Shown here in pieces: positions 1-10,470 of a DNA stretch of 64,000 nucleotides. The DNA is from Inia geoffrensis (Eukaryota; Chordata; Mammalia; Artiodactyla; Iniidae), in assembly GCA_036417435.1 (NCBI GenBank), contig CM070905.1:17523592-17587591 (forward strand), in the 5' to 3' direction. Each line of letters begins with the position of its first letter. Position 1 is the stretch's first letter. A program made the translations under genes and the position numbers. The notes under the pieces are model-generated. The model was given only the letters and a program-made list of their open reading frames with translations, was not told the DNA's origin and did no database searches.

Positions 1-203
1 TTTAGTTCTTCTAGGTCTTTGTTAAACATTTCTTGTATTTTCTCCATCCGTGCCTCCGTTCTATTTCCGACATTCTGCATCATCTTTACTGTCATTACTC
101 TGAATTCTTTTTCAGGTAGACTGCCTACTTCTTCTTCATTTATTTGGTCTTGTAGGTTTTTACCTTGCTCCTTCATCTGTGACATATTTTTTTGCCATCT
201 CAT
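1..203 (-). CDS. L1 ORF1p N-terminus, partial (runs off window)
   Basis: On the minus strand an ATG at 203-201 opens a frame with no stop up to base 1. The translation contains LPEKEFRVMTVKMMQ and, further on, MEKIQEMFNKDLEEL. These closely match the conserved LPEKEFR..M...M and KIEKMQEMF.KDLEEL segment at the start of the coiled-coil region of mammalian L1 ORF1 protein, the RNA-binding chaperone of L1 ribonucleoprotein. Alternative in-frame ATGs lie at 185-183 and 176-174. The frame stays open upstream of 203 into the presumed 5'UTR. Only about 67 codons are visible, so whether ORF1 is intact cannot be judged. Confidence 0.6.
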   Translation of the reverse strand, partial: MRWQKNMSQMKEQGKNLQDQINEEEVGSLPEKEFRVMTVKMMQNVGNRTEARMEKIQEMFNKDLEEL

Positions 204-1215
204 TTTTTTTTCTTTTTTTAATGACTGGGATTCTTTTCCTGTCTTACTGGTTGTTTGGCCTGAGACTTCTAACACTGGGGTTTGTAGGTTATTGTGTAGA
301 GTTGTGTCTTGGTGCTGAGATAAGGAACTCCACAATCCCTCACTCCGATGAATATTCCCTGGGGTTGGCCCGGGCTTGTGAACTAAGACCCTGTAAGCCA
401 CCTGGAGTGGCAAAAACAAAACAAAATACAACAATAACAAAGTAAAAAAATAAAATTAGACTAGGAAACTAACAGATATGTTAGGAAGAATATAAAAATA
501 AAAACATAGATGAATCAACAACCAGAAAGTACATCAGTACCACAATAGTAAAAAGAGGGAGAGGGAAAAGAAAAAAAAAAGGGTGGGAAAAGGCCTTGGC
601 TGTGGAGGGTGGGGCCTAAGCAAGGTTTGGGCAGTGGGTGGGGCCAATGCTCAGGACCCACAGGGCTGGAAAAGGCCCTGGGGGCTGTGGGGGGTGGGGC
701 TTATGCTCAAGGAAGAGAAGGGGCCCAGGCGTGCCCCCTACCCCTTGTCTCAGAGGGCGGGGGACCTCACCTGGGAGCCCAGCAGCTTTCCTGGACTCAA
801 GTGGGTGGGGCAAATACCCTCCTGTCCTCTCCTGCCCCTCCAGTCTGGGAGGGCCTCTCCCGGGAGGACCCCTCCCGCCCTTCTCTCCTGACCTCCCAGC
901 TTCCCTCCTATGCCCCCAAGGACCCACATGGCCTGGAGGGGGCTTTGGGGGGGCAGGGGATTGGCCTGGGAGCTCAGCAGGCTCCCCAGGCCCAGGTGGG
1001 CAAGGCAATCGCCCTCCGCTCCTCTCCCGCTCCTCCTGGAGAGTCCCTCCCACCTGCCTCTCCTGATCTCCCCAGCCTCAGGGGCACCAATCCTGTCTGA
1101 CCTCCACTTCTCCTGCCCCCTCAGCCACCCTACATCCTACCGGTTCACTTTGGGGTTCCTCCCGTCTCCTTGGGCATCAGAGTTCTCCACCAGCTGCTGG
1201 CAGACACCTTAGTTG
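1..1215 (-). mobile_element. L1 LINE 5' end (5'UTR plus start of ORF1), cut by the window edge
   Basis: Read on the minus strand, this starts near 1215 with a GC-rich, CpG-bearing stretch. That stretch contains several degenerate copies of a block with GTGGGGCC/GTGGGGCTTATGCTCA-like motifs (about 590-720), as expected for a repeated L1 5'UTR. An A-rich linker (about 430-580, also read as minus-strand T-rich) follows, then an ORF1-like coding start. The order 5'UTR then ORF1, running leftwards, fits one minus-strand L1 truncated only by the window. The proline/glycine-rich open frames across 580-1210 on both strands are products of base composition. The exact 5' boundary is uncertain because its partner target-site duplication lies outside the window. 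Confidence 0.7.
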
Positions 1216-1559
1216 TGAGGAGACACGGCCATCTTGACCCCCAACTCCCACATTTCTTATAAAGTCTCTAAGCCCCTAACTGCCTAAGTTAGTAAGAAAT
1301 CAAGACGTACTTCCAGAACTTCCTTCCAAAAACCATTCCAAAACATCCCAGGCTTGCCTATGCACACCAACGGGCGGTCCCACCTACTCTCAGCCCATAG
1401 CAGCTAAGCACACAGCTTTCCTACTTAAAGCAGATCCGGTTCCAAAGGGTCATTAGTCTAAAGTTAAGAAGCCACCTCTGGATTCACCGCCATCAATAGG
1501 ACTGTGATTCAACCACGTGAAGCTTTCACACCACTTGTGGATGATATGTGTCCTTTGGG
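1216..1559. other. Unassigned non-coding stretch
   Basis: No convincing coding region, RNA gene or repeat was recognised here. The segment lies between two L1 fragments and may itself be degraded repeat. Confidence 0.4.
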
Positions 1560-2255
1560 GCAGTCTTCTCTAGAAGAAGCCAATGTGGTCATCATCAAAA
1601 AGACAAGAGGTAACAAGTGTTGGGGAGACTGTGGAGAAAAGGGAACCCTCGTGCACCTCTGGTAGGAATGTAAATGGTGCAGCCACAATGGAAAACAGTA
1701 TGGAGTTTCCTCAAAAGATTAAAAATAGAACTACCATACAATCCAGCAATCTCACTTCTGAGAATATATCCAAAGGAAGTGAAAATAGGATCTCAAAGAG
1801 ATCTGTACTCCTATGTTCACTACAGCATTATGTACAATAACCAATACATGAAATCAACCTAAATGTCCATCAGCAGATGAACAGATAAAGAAGACGTGGT
1901 ACATATACACAATGGAATATTGTTAGGCCATGGAAACAAAGAAATCCTGCTGTATGCTACAACTTGGATGAAACTTGAGGGCATTATGCTAAGTGACGTA
2001 AGTCAGGCAGAGAAAGACAAATACTATATGATCTCACTTATCTGTGGAATCTAAAAAAGCTGAACTTAGAGAAACAGAAAGAGGAATGGTGGTTACCAGA
2101 GGGTGGAGTATTGGAGGAAATAGGAAGGTATTGGTCAAAGAGCACAAACTTCCATTTATATAAGTAACAAATTCTAGGGATCTAATGCACAGCATGGTGA
2201 TTATAGCTAATAATACTGTAACATATATTGAATATTGCTGCGAGAGTAGATTTAA

Positions 2256-2605
2256 CTTCTCATTATTTATTTATTTATTTTTTGGCTGCATTGGGTCTTT
2301 GTTGCTGCGCGAGGGCTTTCTCTAGTTGTGGCGAGCAGAGGCTACTCTTCGTTGTGGTGTGCAGGCTTCTCATTGCAGTGACTTCTCTTGTTGCAGAGCA
2401 CAGGCTCTAGGTGCATGGGGTTCAGTAGTTGTGGCATGCAGGCTCAGTAGTTGTGGCTCACGGGCTCTAGAGCACAGGCTCAGTAGTTGTGGTGCACGGG
2501 CTTAGTTGCTCTGCAGCATGTGGGATCTTCCCAGACCAGGGCTCGAAACTGTGTCCCCTGCATTGGCAGGCAGATTCTTAACCACTGCGCCACCAGGTGA
2601 GCCCA
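2256..2605 (-). mobile_element. tRNA-derived SINE, older long CHR-type, minus strand
   Basis: Minus-strand SINE with its A/T-rich tail at 2262-2280 and its head at about 2600. It contains repeated CAGTAGTTGTGG motifs, typical of the longer cetartiodactyl tRNA-derived SINEs. It is flanked by a 13-bp target-site duplication with one mismatch, AGAGTAGATTTAA at 2243-2255 and AGAGTAGACTTAA at 2606-2618, so both ends are well defined. It sits inside the 3'UTR of the L1 at 1560-2910 and is therefore younger than that L1. Confidence 0.85.
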
Positions 2606-2731
2606 AGAGTAGACTTAAATGTTCTCATCACCAAAAAGAAATATTAATTTTGTGGGATGGAAGTGTTAGGTAATACCATCATGGTAATGATTTTGCAATA
2701 TCTAAGTATATCAAACGAATACGTTGTGCAT

Positions 2732-2845
2732 TTTATTTTTTTAAACTTTGAAAGAAACAAAGTTTATCACTTACAGGTCCTGGAAATTACACGGCACACA
2801 GCGGGTCCACACAGCGAGGTTGCAGGTAGAGAGAGAAAGAGCCGC
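2732..2845 (-). mobile_element. Short unassigned retroposed insertion inside L1 3' end
   Basis: About 114 bp starting with a T-rich run (2731-2742, a poly(A) tail if read on the minus strand) interrupts the otherwise recognisable L1 3' end. The L1 sequence resumes with TGTTAAACTTACACAATG at about 2850. TGTGCAT is present on both sides (2725-2731 and 2846-2852), consistent with a 7-bp target duplication. The inserted sequence was not assigned to a family. Confidence 0.4.
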
Positions 2846-2910
2846 TGTGCATGTTAAACTTACACAATGTTATATGTCAATTACATCTCAATAAATCTAG
2901 AAAATAAATA

Positions 2911-3870
2911 AATAAATAGGCCAATATCACCTACACTGAACACCTGTGCGGCAGGTAATCTCCCCCACCACCACTACCCCCAGATGATCTCTGCAAGTAT
3001 CCTAAGAAAATCCTTAGTATCTGTGATCTCCAGGCCAGTGTGTCTGCAGTCAGCCCCTCAAATTCACTCTTTGACACGGAGCAGATTTGAACAGGCCTTG
3101 AACCTATGGGCCACGTGTGGCTTGTGATGGCTCAGGAGAAGCATTTTACCACCTATTGGCTTTAAATTAAGGTCCTGAACAAACTCCTAGCTCTCATCTG
3201 AACCAACATTAAGCCAAGACTTCCAACAATGGTGTTCATCCTCTCACCACAGAGGCAAATGTCTCTGATTTCACCAGTTGCTCTTCTTGCTATCCTGTGA
3301 CTTGACAAATACCTCACGTGTTGCTTGATCTACGCTTTGCTCTTCTAACCACCCCTACTGTCTCGTAATAATTCACTATACATATGCAAAACACAGTAAA
3401 CTGAAAAAGAGTATGGCTGCTCTGAAAGGACATTGTGTGACCTCCCCTCCTGCCATCTGTTGGGGGCAGGCAGAGCTGGTGCACTTCAGCTCTGAAGCAG
3501 GGTTCTGCGGGTGGAGATTTGAAGGTGGAGAAGTTTCCGTGCTCTACTCAGTACCCCCATAGTTCCATTCTCCATCCTTGATGCCTCTGCTCCTAAAACA
3601 TGATATCACCTCCAATACAAGAGGCCAAACAGCCCAGGACCGGCCCATTCACCTAAGGAGTCATGAGGGCAACGTAGCGGAGACTGCAATCCACAGGGAT
3701 AAAGCCGCCCCAAGGCACAGTGCTCCCTGCAGCTGCAACCATGCAGGGGCTCCTCATCTGCCAGCATTGCACCCAGCATCCCATGGTGCATCCTATGAAA
3801 GGGGGTGGGAACTTGGACTTCAAATGTTACAGGTCCAATAACCCACTCTTCCCATCTGTCCATGCAGGAA

Positions 3871-3918
<48 letters not shown>

Positions 3919-4249
3919 TATTTTTTCCCTAAAATCATATTCATGGCTCCAAGATAGTTGGATCCAGAGTAGTTCCTGAAAAGGCCAAATACTGTGGCCA
4001 AAATTAGCCCTCTCCGAGTCCTAGGCCAGACTCCCCAACCCTCTGGTGAGCTTTCTCTCAGAGTCTTCTGTTATCCTTTCTTGCCATCTAACCTGCTGGG
4101 CAATTCAATTTATAACATGTTATAACAACATTAAATTTCCTAAAGAGGGAATAAGGGTCTCAAACCATTCCCTCTCTGGAGACACCTGTGCTCCATATGT
4201 AAATATGCCCAAACTCTCTCCATTACAGTGAACTTGCTCTGCACATGTA
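2911..4249. other. Non-coding stretch, apparently mostly unique
   Basis: No gene or confidently named interspersed repeat was recognised. A CA microsatellite sits at 3872-3914. Open frames here, including one running through the microsatellite, have no recognisable protein content. Confidence 0.5.
3872..3914. repeat. (AC)n microsatellite
   Basis: About 21 uninterrupted AC units, read directly. Confidence 0.97.
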
Positions 4250-5211
4250 TTACTGAAGAACAATTCCATTAACTTTCCTAGCACAAGACAAAAGAAAGTA
4301 GTTAGAGATATAAAAAAAAATTGGAAAGGAAGAAGTAAAACATCACTATTTATAGGTTCTATGATGATACACCAGACGACCCCAAAAAATTGACAGAAAA
4401 CTATCTCAAACAAGAAGAATATTTAGTAAGGTAGCAGGGCTCCAGAACTAATAAACAAACAATAACCCTCTGAAGACGTAATGGGGAAAACAGGTGCCAT
4501 TTACAAGAGGAACTAGAGAGAAAAAAGATAAAATTAACCAAAAAAGTTCAAGGCCTATAGGAAAAAAATTTGAAAACGGTTCTGAAAAGAAACAAAAGAG
4601 GATTTGAACAAACTGAAAGGCATACTATGTCGTGATATGTCAATATTTTATAAAGGAACTAATGCATTTAATATATCAACATAAATACCAACAAAGTTTT
4701 TTTTCCTGGAGCTAGACAAGATGATGCTAAAGTCCTCAGAGAAAAATAAAGTAGGAAAATTCTGAAAAGAACAATGAGTAGTATTCACATTAGTGTTATT
4801 AATGATCACAGTAGTATTACCAAAATTTTAATTTAGTATCACTAGTGTATAAATAAGCAGACAGGCTAATGTAACAGTAGAAAATCCAGAAATAGTCTCA
4901 AATACATGAAGGAATTTGGTATATAATAAATCTGGAAAATCTGTGGGGAAAACAAGGACTTTTCAATAAAAAGTATTATTACAACTAGTTAGGCCATCTG
5001 GAAATAGTTTGTAAGCCATACCTTATGCCATAAACGAAGAAGATTTTCAAATGGGTCAAGAATTTAAATCTAATGATAAAAAAGTCAGAAAATAGAGAAT
5101 TCTTTTAAGGCTATAACCTTAGAATGGTTAAGACATTTCTAAAATGATTCAAAATCCAGATGTCATGAAAGAAATGATTAAAATTTTTTACTTTATAAAA
5201 ATGGAAACTTC

Positions 5212-5430
5212 GGGCTTCCCTGGTGGCGCAGTGGTTGAGGGTCCGCCTGCCGATGCAGGGGACGCGGGTTCGTGCCCCGGTCCAGGAAGATCCCACATGC
5301 CGCGGAGCGACTGGGCCCGTGAGCCGTGGCCGCTGAGCCTGCGCGTCCGGAGCCTGTGCTCCGCGACGGGAGAGGCCACAGCAGTGAGAGGCCCGCGTAC
5401 CGCCAAAAAAAAAAAAAAAAAAAAAAAAAA
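5212..5430 (+). mobile_element. Young CHR-type (cetacean) SINE, plus strand
   Basis: It begins GGGCTTCCCTGGTGGCGCAG, contains a tRNA-like A box (TGGCGCAGTGG) and B box (GGTTCGTGCCC), and ends in a run of about 27 A. A target-site duplication GGAAACTTC lies at 5203-5211 and 5431-5439. It sits inside the ancient L1M copy. Many CpGs are retained, a sign of recent insertion. Confidence 0.93.
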
Positions 5431-5989
5431 GGAAACTTCTGCATGAATAAAAACAAATAGCCAAATGAACTATTATAAACAAAGGCCAATGACAAACAGA
5501 AAAATATTTGCAACCCACATTCCATATATACAAAAGGCTCTCACAAAATGACAAGTAAAAAGATCAATGGCCTAAAGTCACATGGGTGAAGGATAGCCCA
5601 TAAAAAGGAGATACAAATGTTCTACCTCACTCATAATAAAAGATGTAAATTAAAGCCACTGAGATACCATTTTCTTAATTAACAAATTGGCAAGAACCCA
5701 AATGTTTAATAAGGCAGAAGCCTGCAGAGGCAATAGGTCCTCTCACTTATGGCTGGTGGGAAGCAATCGGTTTGGAAGCAATTTGGCAATATCTATTAAA
5801 TCACAAAGGCATGTTCCCTTTGACCCAACAATTCCACCTTCAGGGATTCATCCCACAGTCATTCTTTTACACATGCAAAATGACCCGTGTACAAAGTTAC
5901 TCACTGAGGCATTGTATGCAATAGCAAAAGATTAGAATCGACTTAGATGTACATCAATAAGAACCTGATTAAATAAATTATGGCGCAGC

Positions 5990-6414
5990 TTAGATAGGCT
6001 GGGAACTGGGACCCTTTACCGGAATGCTGCATTTGTGCCTGTCTCCATGGGCAACAGAATACAAAGAAACTATAGGAACTAAAAATACACACATGCGCAG
6101 TTGGGGCAATCATGAACAATAAGAGACAAAAAGGCCACAAACCAATTGCCATTTCAGAGGTGCTGGGAGCAAAAGTAGGGTACTGCCCAAGATCCCTGCA
6201 CACAGAACCACCAAGGCGGCGGGCAGACCACCTAAGCCGCCCCTCCGGCCAGACCCACCCCTCTCCTCAGAGAGCGAGCAAGGGCACCTGTTACTTGTTT
6301 TTGCTCTTTTGTGCTAGATCACGAGTCCCAATAAAGCTTTGCCTGAATCTCTCACTTTGCCTCTTATCAATTTCTATTGATTAAAGAGTCCAAGGACCCG
6401 AGTCAGTAACACAG
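5990..6414 (+). mobile_element. Solitary LTR-like element (endogenous retrovirus class I type)
   Basis: About 425 bp interrupt the L1M 3'UTR, which breaks after GGCGCAGC and resumes at CAGCCACAAAATGGAATATT. The insert has the layout of a retroviral LTR: a GC-rich middle, a poly(A) signal AATAAAGCTTTGCCTGAATC near 6331, and a short trailing R/U5-like stretch. No internal retroviral genes are present. The canonical TG start is not clear, so the left edge may be eroded. Confidence 0.6.
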
Positions 6415-6770
6415 CCACAAAATGGAATATTATGCAGCTCTGAAAAGGAATAGGAAAACTCTTAAGGAACTCATATGGAAAAGTCTCCAAGATAAGATGG
6501 TAAGAGGAAAAAGTAAGGTACAAAATGTAGGGAACACTGTTAGTTGATTTTTAAAAGTTGGGAGAGGAAAGGCTGTATATTCATATTTGTTTGTACCTGC
6601 TTTAATAATACCTCTTAAAAGATGCCCCAAGAAACAAATAATATGGGATAGCTGCTGGAGGAAGAGAAGTTGGCAGGACAGGGGAGAGAATTGCGAAGGA
6701 GCCATTTTACCATATCTATTTATAGTTTTCATTTTTGAACTATGCAAATGTATCACCTATTTTTAAAAAG

Positions 6771-7244
6771 AAAATGGTAATTTTTTAAAGAATATGCTGA
6801 ACAAGGGGGATTAAATGGTATTTCCTTTGATTAACACAGGTTGTTAAAGCCGCTCTCACAAACATAAAATTAGGTTACTCTCTGCATATTGCCTAGGGGG
6901 GCACTGTGCTGGCATTCCACTCCCAACCCGTGGGTCTCAGCCCCCAAGGTGGGGACAATGAACTGTCAGCTCACATTCCCTGTTTTGGAGCCAAACCCTA
7001 ACCATCCCTGGATTAGTTGCGGGGGGAAATGCAAAAATAGACAGCCTGGCCCAAGAAAGTCTTTCTTTGAGAAACTAAAGCTTATTTCCCAAACCATACA
7101 GTAAATTTTTAATGAGTTTATGCAAACTCAATACTCATTATGGAGCTACAACTAAATAATCTGCAATTATATTTTAAGATAGAAATTGCTTTTAGGCAAG
7201 AACACAAAAGAATAAAAATGCACCTGATACCTCCCACTGGTTCT
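6771..7244. other. Unassigned non-coding stretch
   Basis: No gene or repeat was recognised with confidence between the L1M relic and the next SINE. Confidence 0.4.
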
Positions 7245-7260
7245 CCATAATTGTACTTTT

Positions 7261-7466
7261 TTTTTTTTTTTTTTTTGTGGTACGGGCGTCTCACTGTTGT
7301 GGCCTCTCCCATTGCAGAGCACAGGCTCCAGACGCGCAGGCTCAGGGGCCATGGCTCACAGGCCCAGCCGCTCCGCGGCGTGTGGAATCTTCCCGGACCG
7401 GGGCACGAACCCGTGTCCCCTGCATCGGCAGGCGGACTCTCAACCACTGCGCCACCAGGGAAGCCC
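7261..7466 (-). mobile_element. Young CHR-type SINE, minus strand
   Basis: Poly(T) at about 7258-7276 followed by the reverse complement of the CHR-type SINE body, ending GCCACCAGGGAAGCCC. The 16-bp target duplication CCATAATTGTACTTTT (7245-7260 and 7467-7482) is perfect, so the boundaries are exact and the insertion is recent. Confidence 0.93.
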
Positions 7467-7577
7467 CCATAATTGTACTTTTATGCATGACAGTGGTGGT
7501 CTACAATTCTCTCAGAAGCAACATTTCATGCTCCACCACTTGTGCACTTACTATTCAATGTGTTAAGGTCAGTTCTT

Positions 7578-7938
7578 TTTTTTTTCTTTTTTAAATTTAT
7601 TTATTTATTTATTTTTGGCTGCCTTGGGTCTTCATTGCTGCGTGCGCGCTTTCTCTAGTTGCAGCGAGCAGGGGCTACTCTTTGTTGTGGTGCGCGGGCT
7701 TCTCATTGAGGTGGCTTCTCTTGTTACTTCTCCTATTGCAACAAGAGAAGAGTAACGCGAGCTTCTCATTGCTTCTCTTGTTGCGGAGCACAGGCTCTAG
7801 GTGCACAGGCTTCAGTAGTTGTGGCACACAGGCTTAGTTGCTCCGTGGCACGTGGGATCTTCCTGGACCAGGGCTCGAACCCATGTCCCCTGCATTGGTA
7901 GGCGGATTCTTAACCACTGTGCCACCAGGGAAGTCTCA
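7578..7938 (-). mobile_element. Older CHR-type SINE with internal palindromic rearrangement, minus strand
   Basis: Minus-strand SINE with a T/A-rich tail at the left and its head ending GCCACCAGGGAAGTCTC. A 13-bp target duplication AAGGTCAGTTCTT lies at 7565-7577 and 7939-7951. Compared with sister copies it carries about 47 extra bases, in which AACAAGAGAAG (7740-7750) is flanked by two copies of its reverse complement (7715-7725 and 7772-7782). Confidence 0.88.
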
Positions 7939-8109
7939 AAGGTCAGTTCTTATCTCTTAGATACCACAACATAGGCAGATTTTTGAATTACTTTCTTTCC
8001 ATTAGAACTGTGGCTATTTAAGCAACAATGTCACTCTCTGAGTTAAAATGGGGGAAGTGCAGGCCCTCCATGACAGCCCACTGTTGACATATCTATTCCC
8101 TTGACTTGT

Positions 8110-8240
8110 GCGCAAAGCAAGAACATGTTTGGAAGTTCTCTGGGGCCAGAGGCTGTGTCTTCTTCTTCTGAATCCTCAAAGACTGAAATGTATCACCTGG
8201 CACACAGTACTGCTCAGCAAAGGTTTGATAAATGAATGAT
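8110..8240 (+). mobile_element. L2 LINE 3' end
   Basis: The sequence shows CCAGAGGCTGTGTCTTC, then CACCTGGCACACAGTACTGC and TGATAAATGAATGATGA. This is the typical L2 3' end order (gggcagggactttgtctt ... gcctggcacatagta ... aataaatgaatga) in decayed form. The 5' boundary is uncertain. Confidence 0.6.
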
Positions 8241-9477
8241 GATGTCAGAGAGAGGAAACTGACCTACCAATGGTTAGGAGACAGCAGAGTCCAATTTTCT
8301 CCTACCATCAGATAGCAAATACAGGAGGATTATTTAGGAAGCCTGAGAACTGCCCAGGGATGTGGGTGGTCCATACAGTTCAATCTCTGGTGGCAAATCT
8401 TTAAGTGGATCATTAACTTTCCATGGACAGCGGACATGACCAGTAGGAGAACAATGGCACCAGCAGGTTTCCCCATAGAGCTCCTGAGTCATAGAAGCTG
8501 TACCCACAGGGGTTGAAGAAGCCCAGAAGACTGGGGAGGAAGGTGTTACTAACAGCAAAGGCCCCAATGGGAAGCTGAGTCTCAGAGAAAGGAAGTTCAA
8601 GACCTGGATTGTTGGAGAAGACGGGGAAAGAGTGGACAGAGGTAAACGGCAGGGTGGGTAGGACGGCCGGTCACAGAGGTGGACACGAGCCTCTCTTTCC
8701 CTACCACCTTCCTTCTCTTTCCCTTACTCCTCCCTTGAAAAGCTGGGCTATGACCTAGAGGGGGAACCTAAAGTTGAAGAATAAAGCCCACACAACGGGT
8801 AACCACCAAAAAATTAATTTGATCGGGTAGAGCAAGAGCCAGCCAAGGAAAAACAGGTGGAGGTGGCGATCGGGAGCTCTTGTGAGTTCTTGGGTAAGGA
8901 GATGCAAAAGCAATGTGTTGATAAGATCAGTCTGACAGAGATGTGCAAGACCTATTGGGAAGAGGCTAGACTGATCGAGGGCGCTCAGTGAAGTGCTGTT
9001 AGAATGATGGGAGTTGGAGTGAGAGTCAAGGCAAATATTTCCTTTCCAAGGAAGAAAATAATTGCTGCCTGGAGGACCGATTAAGGACCAGGTGTGAAGT
9101 GCAGGGAAGTTATCATAGAAGATTCTGAGACATCTGAAAAACAGGCAATGAGTTCCCCTGGTAGGAACTGGGTAATTGGGAAAGGAAGCTGGGATTTGGG
9201 GTGCGAAGATGATTAATGAGGGTGGCTAATGAGATGAGAAAGACTGTGGGCAGTAGCCCATTGAGGTGATGGCAGAATCATATGTACTAAATACCCTCGT
9301 GTGGATCTTTACCTGGAGGAAAGACCCCGGCCTGTCTTTATGGTCCACGGTACTGGACTTTCCCACATCAGAACGTGTTTTCATATTTCAACTCAGTGAC
9401 AACTCCTAGGATATATGATTTTTAAGTCCATTGCCTGTAAGTTCAGAAAAGGCGTAAAGGCCGTCATTTGGGGGCTC
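8241..9477. other. Repeat-poor non-coding stretch
   Basis: No recognised gene or named repeat. The minus-strand open frame at 8334-8600 (88 codons) resembles no known family and has no start context or splice structure to support it. Confidence 0.45.
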
Positions 9478-9543
9478 ACTCTTTTTGCACTCAGTGTCAT
9501 CAAGTTCAATGAACGTCAGGTTTGCAAGCCCTGAATGCGCTGC
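9478..9543. repeat. Left arm of a 64-bp imperfect inverted repeat
   Basis: This segment is the reverse complement of 10916-10979, with about five substitutions and one 2-bp indel. The shared core includes GTCATCAAGTTCAATGAAC. The arms lie about 1.37 kb apart, or about 1.15 kb without the SINE inserted between them. The family is not recognised. It could be the terminal repeats of a DNA transposon or two oppositely oriented copies of an unnamed repeat. Confidence 0.8.
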
Positions 9544-10470
9544 TCTCAGGCGGCCCTGCTCACCAATCTGCTGATGGGCCCATTTTACCTTTCGGCTTTC
9601 CCGTAATTACGTGTGTGTGTTGGCCTGGCTCACTTCACACCACTGACAGGACCCTGGCCTTTGATTGAGTTTGTGAGCTCAAACTTGGTAGAACTCACAA
9701 ATCTTCTCCTACTGAATGTCTCATTGAAGGTAAGTGTTTTCAGGTTGCCTTACTTGCAAGGAAAAGCAACTCAGAATAGAAATCTCCTTGCAGAGAAATA
9801 TACTGCCCTCCCAAACGAAGTCCATATGAAGAGGGAGTCCCTGGAAAGAGTAGGGCGCAGAGTGGGAGTGCGTGAGGCGGAGGCTATTTTTAGGCCCTGA
9901 TGTCACCGCCTGATGGCCATTGGCGTCAGTGGACAAAGGAGGTCCGGCCCATTGGACTGTGTTCCTTGGCCGACATTCCAGGAGCTGCTGGCTGAGGAAG
10001 GTTATTTTCTGCAAGGAAAAACACACTGTCCAGACGAATGGTGGGGTTGTCCGAGGACTTGCCGAAAGGTCTCGGTGTATTTCAAAAGCAATTCTGGCTT
10101 CAGTGAAGCAAAACTGAAGAGCTTCACTTCCAGGCCCGCCTGGGCCTCCTCCCCCCACACTCCCCTCTCCTCCCTTCTTCCCTGTCTTCCTTTGCCTTCC
10201 ATTGTCACCTGCCCTCCTCCCTTCCTTATCCCACCAGACAGCTGCTTTGGCAAGGAGGGAAGTGGGGACAGACGCAGGAGCCCTTCAACAGGAGGCAGGA
10301 GCAGCTGCAGCCCACAAGTCACAGGATCCCTGCCCGGACACGTGGCCGGAAACTGGGTCTTTCAGGACAGGCAGGACCAAGCTTACTGCTTTTCACGCTG
10401 TTTGAGCCCAATGTGACCTGGTACACCTCTCAGATCAAGTCCTAGTTTTTGGAATAAAAAGTAGTATGTT
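9544..10470. other. Unique-looking, moderately GC-rich region
   Basis: No named repeat was seen. Several overlapping open frames exist (for example 9613-9900 + and 9913-10416 +), but none has recognisable protein content. The region contains a MEF2-like and CRE-like motif pair at 9884-9905. It may be non-coding conserved sequence, which a cross-species alignment would decide. Confidence 0.4.
9884..9905. promoter_or_regulatory. Candidate MEF2 site next to a CRE/ATF-like site
   Basis: CTATTTTTAG at 9884-9893 matches the MEF2 consensus YTAWWWWTAR exactly. TGATGTCA at 9898-9905 is one base from the CRE/ATF palindrome TGACGTCA. The motifs are seen directly. Regulatory use is an inference only. 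Confidence 0.25.

Larger units (their letters stand above)
1560..2910 (+). mobile_element. L1 3' fragment (ORF2 C-terminus plus 3'UTR), split by a SINE
   Basis: From about 1575 the sequence reads as the end of L1 ORF2. Frame-broken translation around 1674-1860 gives VWSFLKRLKIELPYNPAI and then LRIYPKE, matching the ORF2p C-terminus. The sequence after that has the typical L1MA-like 3'UTR phrases (GGAATATT, GATGAAACTTGAGGGCATTATGC beginning near 1967, GATCTCACTTAT) and ends near 2910 in an AATAAATAAATAAATA tail. A tRNA-derived SINE (2256-2605) and a short second insertion (about 2732-2845) interrupt it. Many stops and frameshifts make it a dead copy. Confidence 0.8.
4250..6770 (+). mobile_element. 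Ancient L1M copy (late ORF2 and 3'UTR), interrupted by SINE and LTR
   Basis: Highly decayed L1. The phrases near 4295-4440 (AGTTAGAGATATAAAAA, GGAAAGGAAGAAGTAAAACATCAC, ACCCCAAAAAATTGA, split over several bases) match the L1 reverse-transcriptase region. Downstream, 5580-5990 and 6415-6480 read like the L1M ORF2 end and 3'UTR (CCTCACTCATAATAAAAG, ACAATTCCACC, GGAATATTATGCAGC). A young SINE (5212-5430) and an LTR-like element (about 5990-6414) split it. No open frame remains. Boundaries are approximate. Confidence 0.7.

Noticed and set aside
580..1212. Overlapping proline/glycine-rich open frames on both strands
   Set aside because: They follow from the GC-rich repeated L1 5'UTR. No family similarity, and frames overlap on both strands.
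5111..5554. Protein-like frames through the SINE (recurring GTRASHCCGLSRCGAQAPDAQ and similar)
   Set aside because: The same peptides recur in every SINE copy of the window (7261, 10471, 15419, 22221, 28122, 40681, 48257, 59694). They are translations of SINE DNA, not genes.
5990..6414. Possible complete endogenous retrovirus
   Set aside because: Only a solitary LTR-like sequence is present, with no gag, pol or env remnants around it.
8334..8600. 88-codon minus-strand open frame
   Set aside because: No recognised domain and no supporting splice sites or neighbours.
9913..10416. 167-codon open frame
   Set aside because: No recognisable domain, overlaps an antisense frame of similar length, and lacks splice or promoter support.
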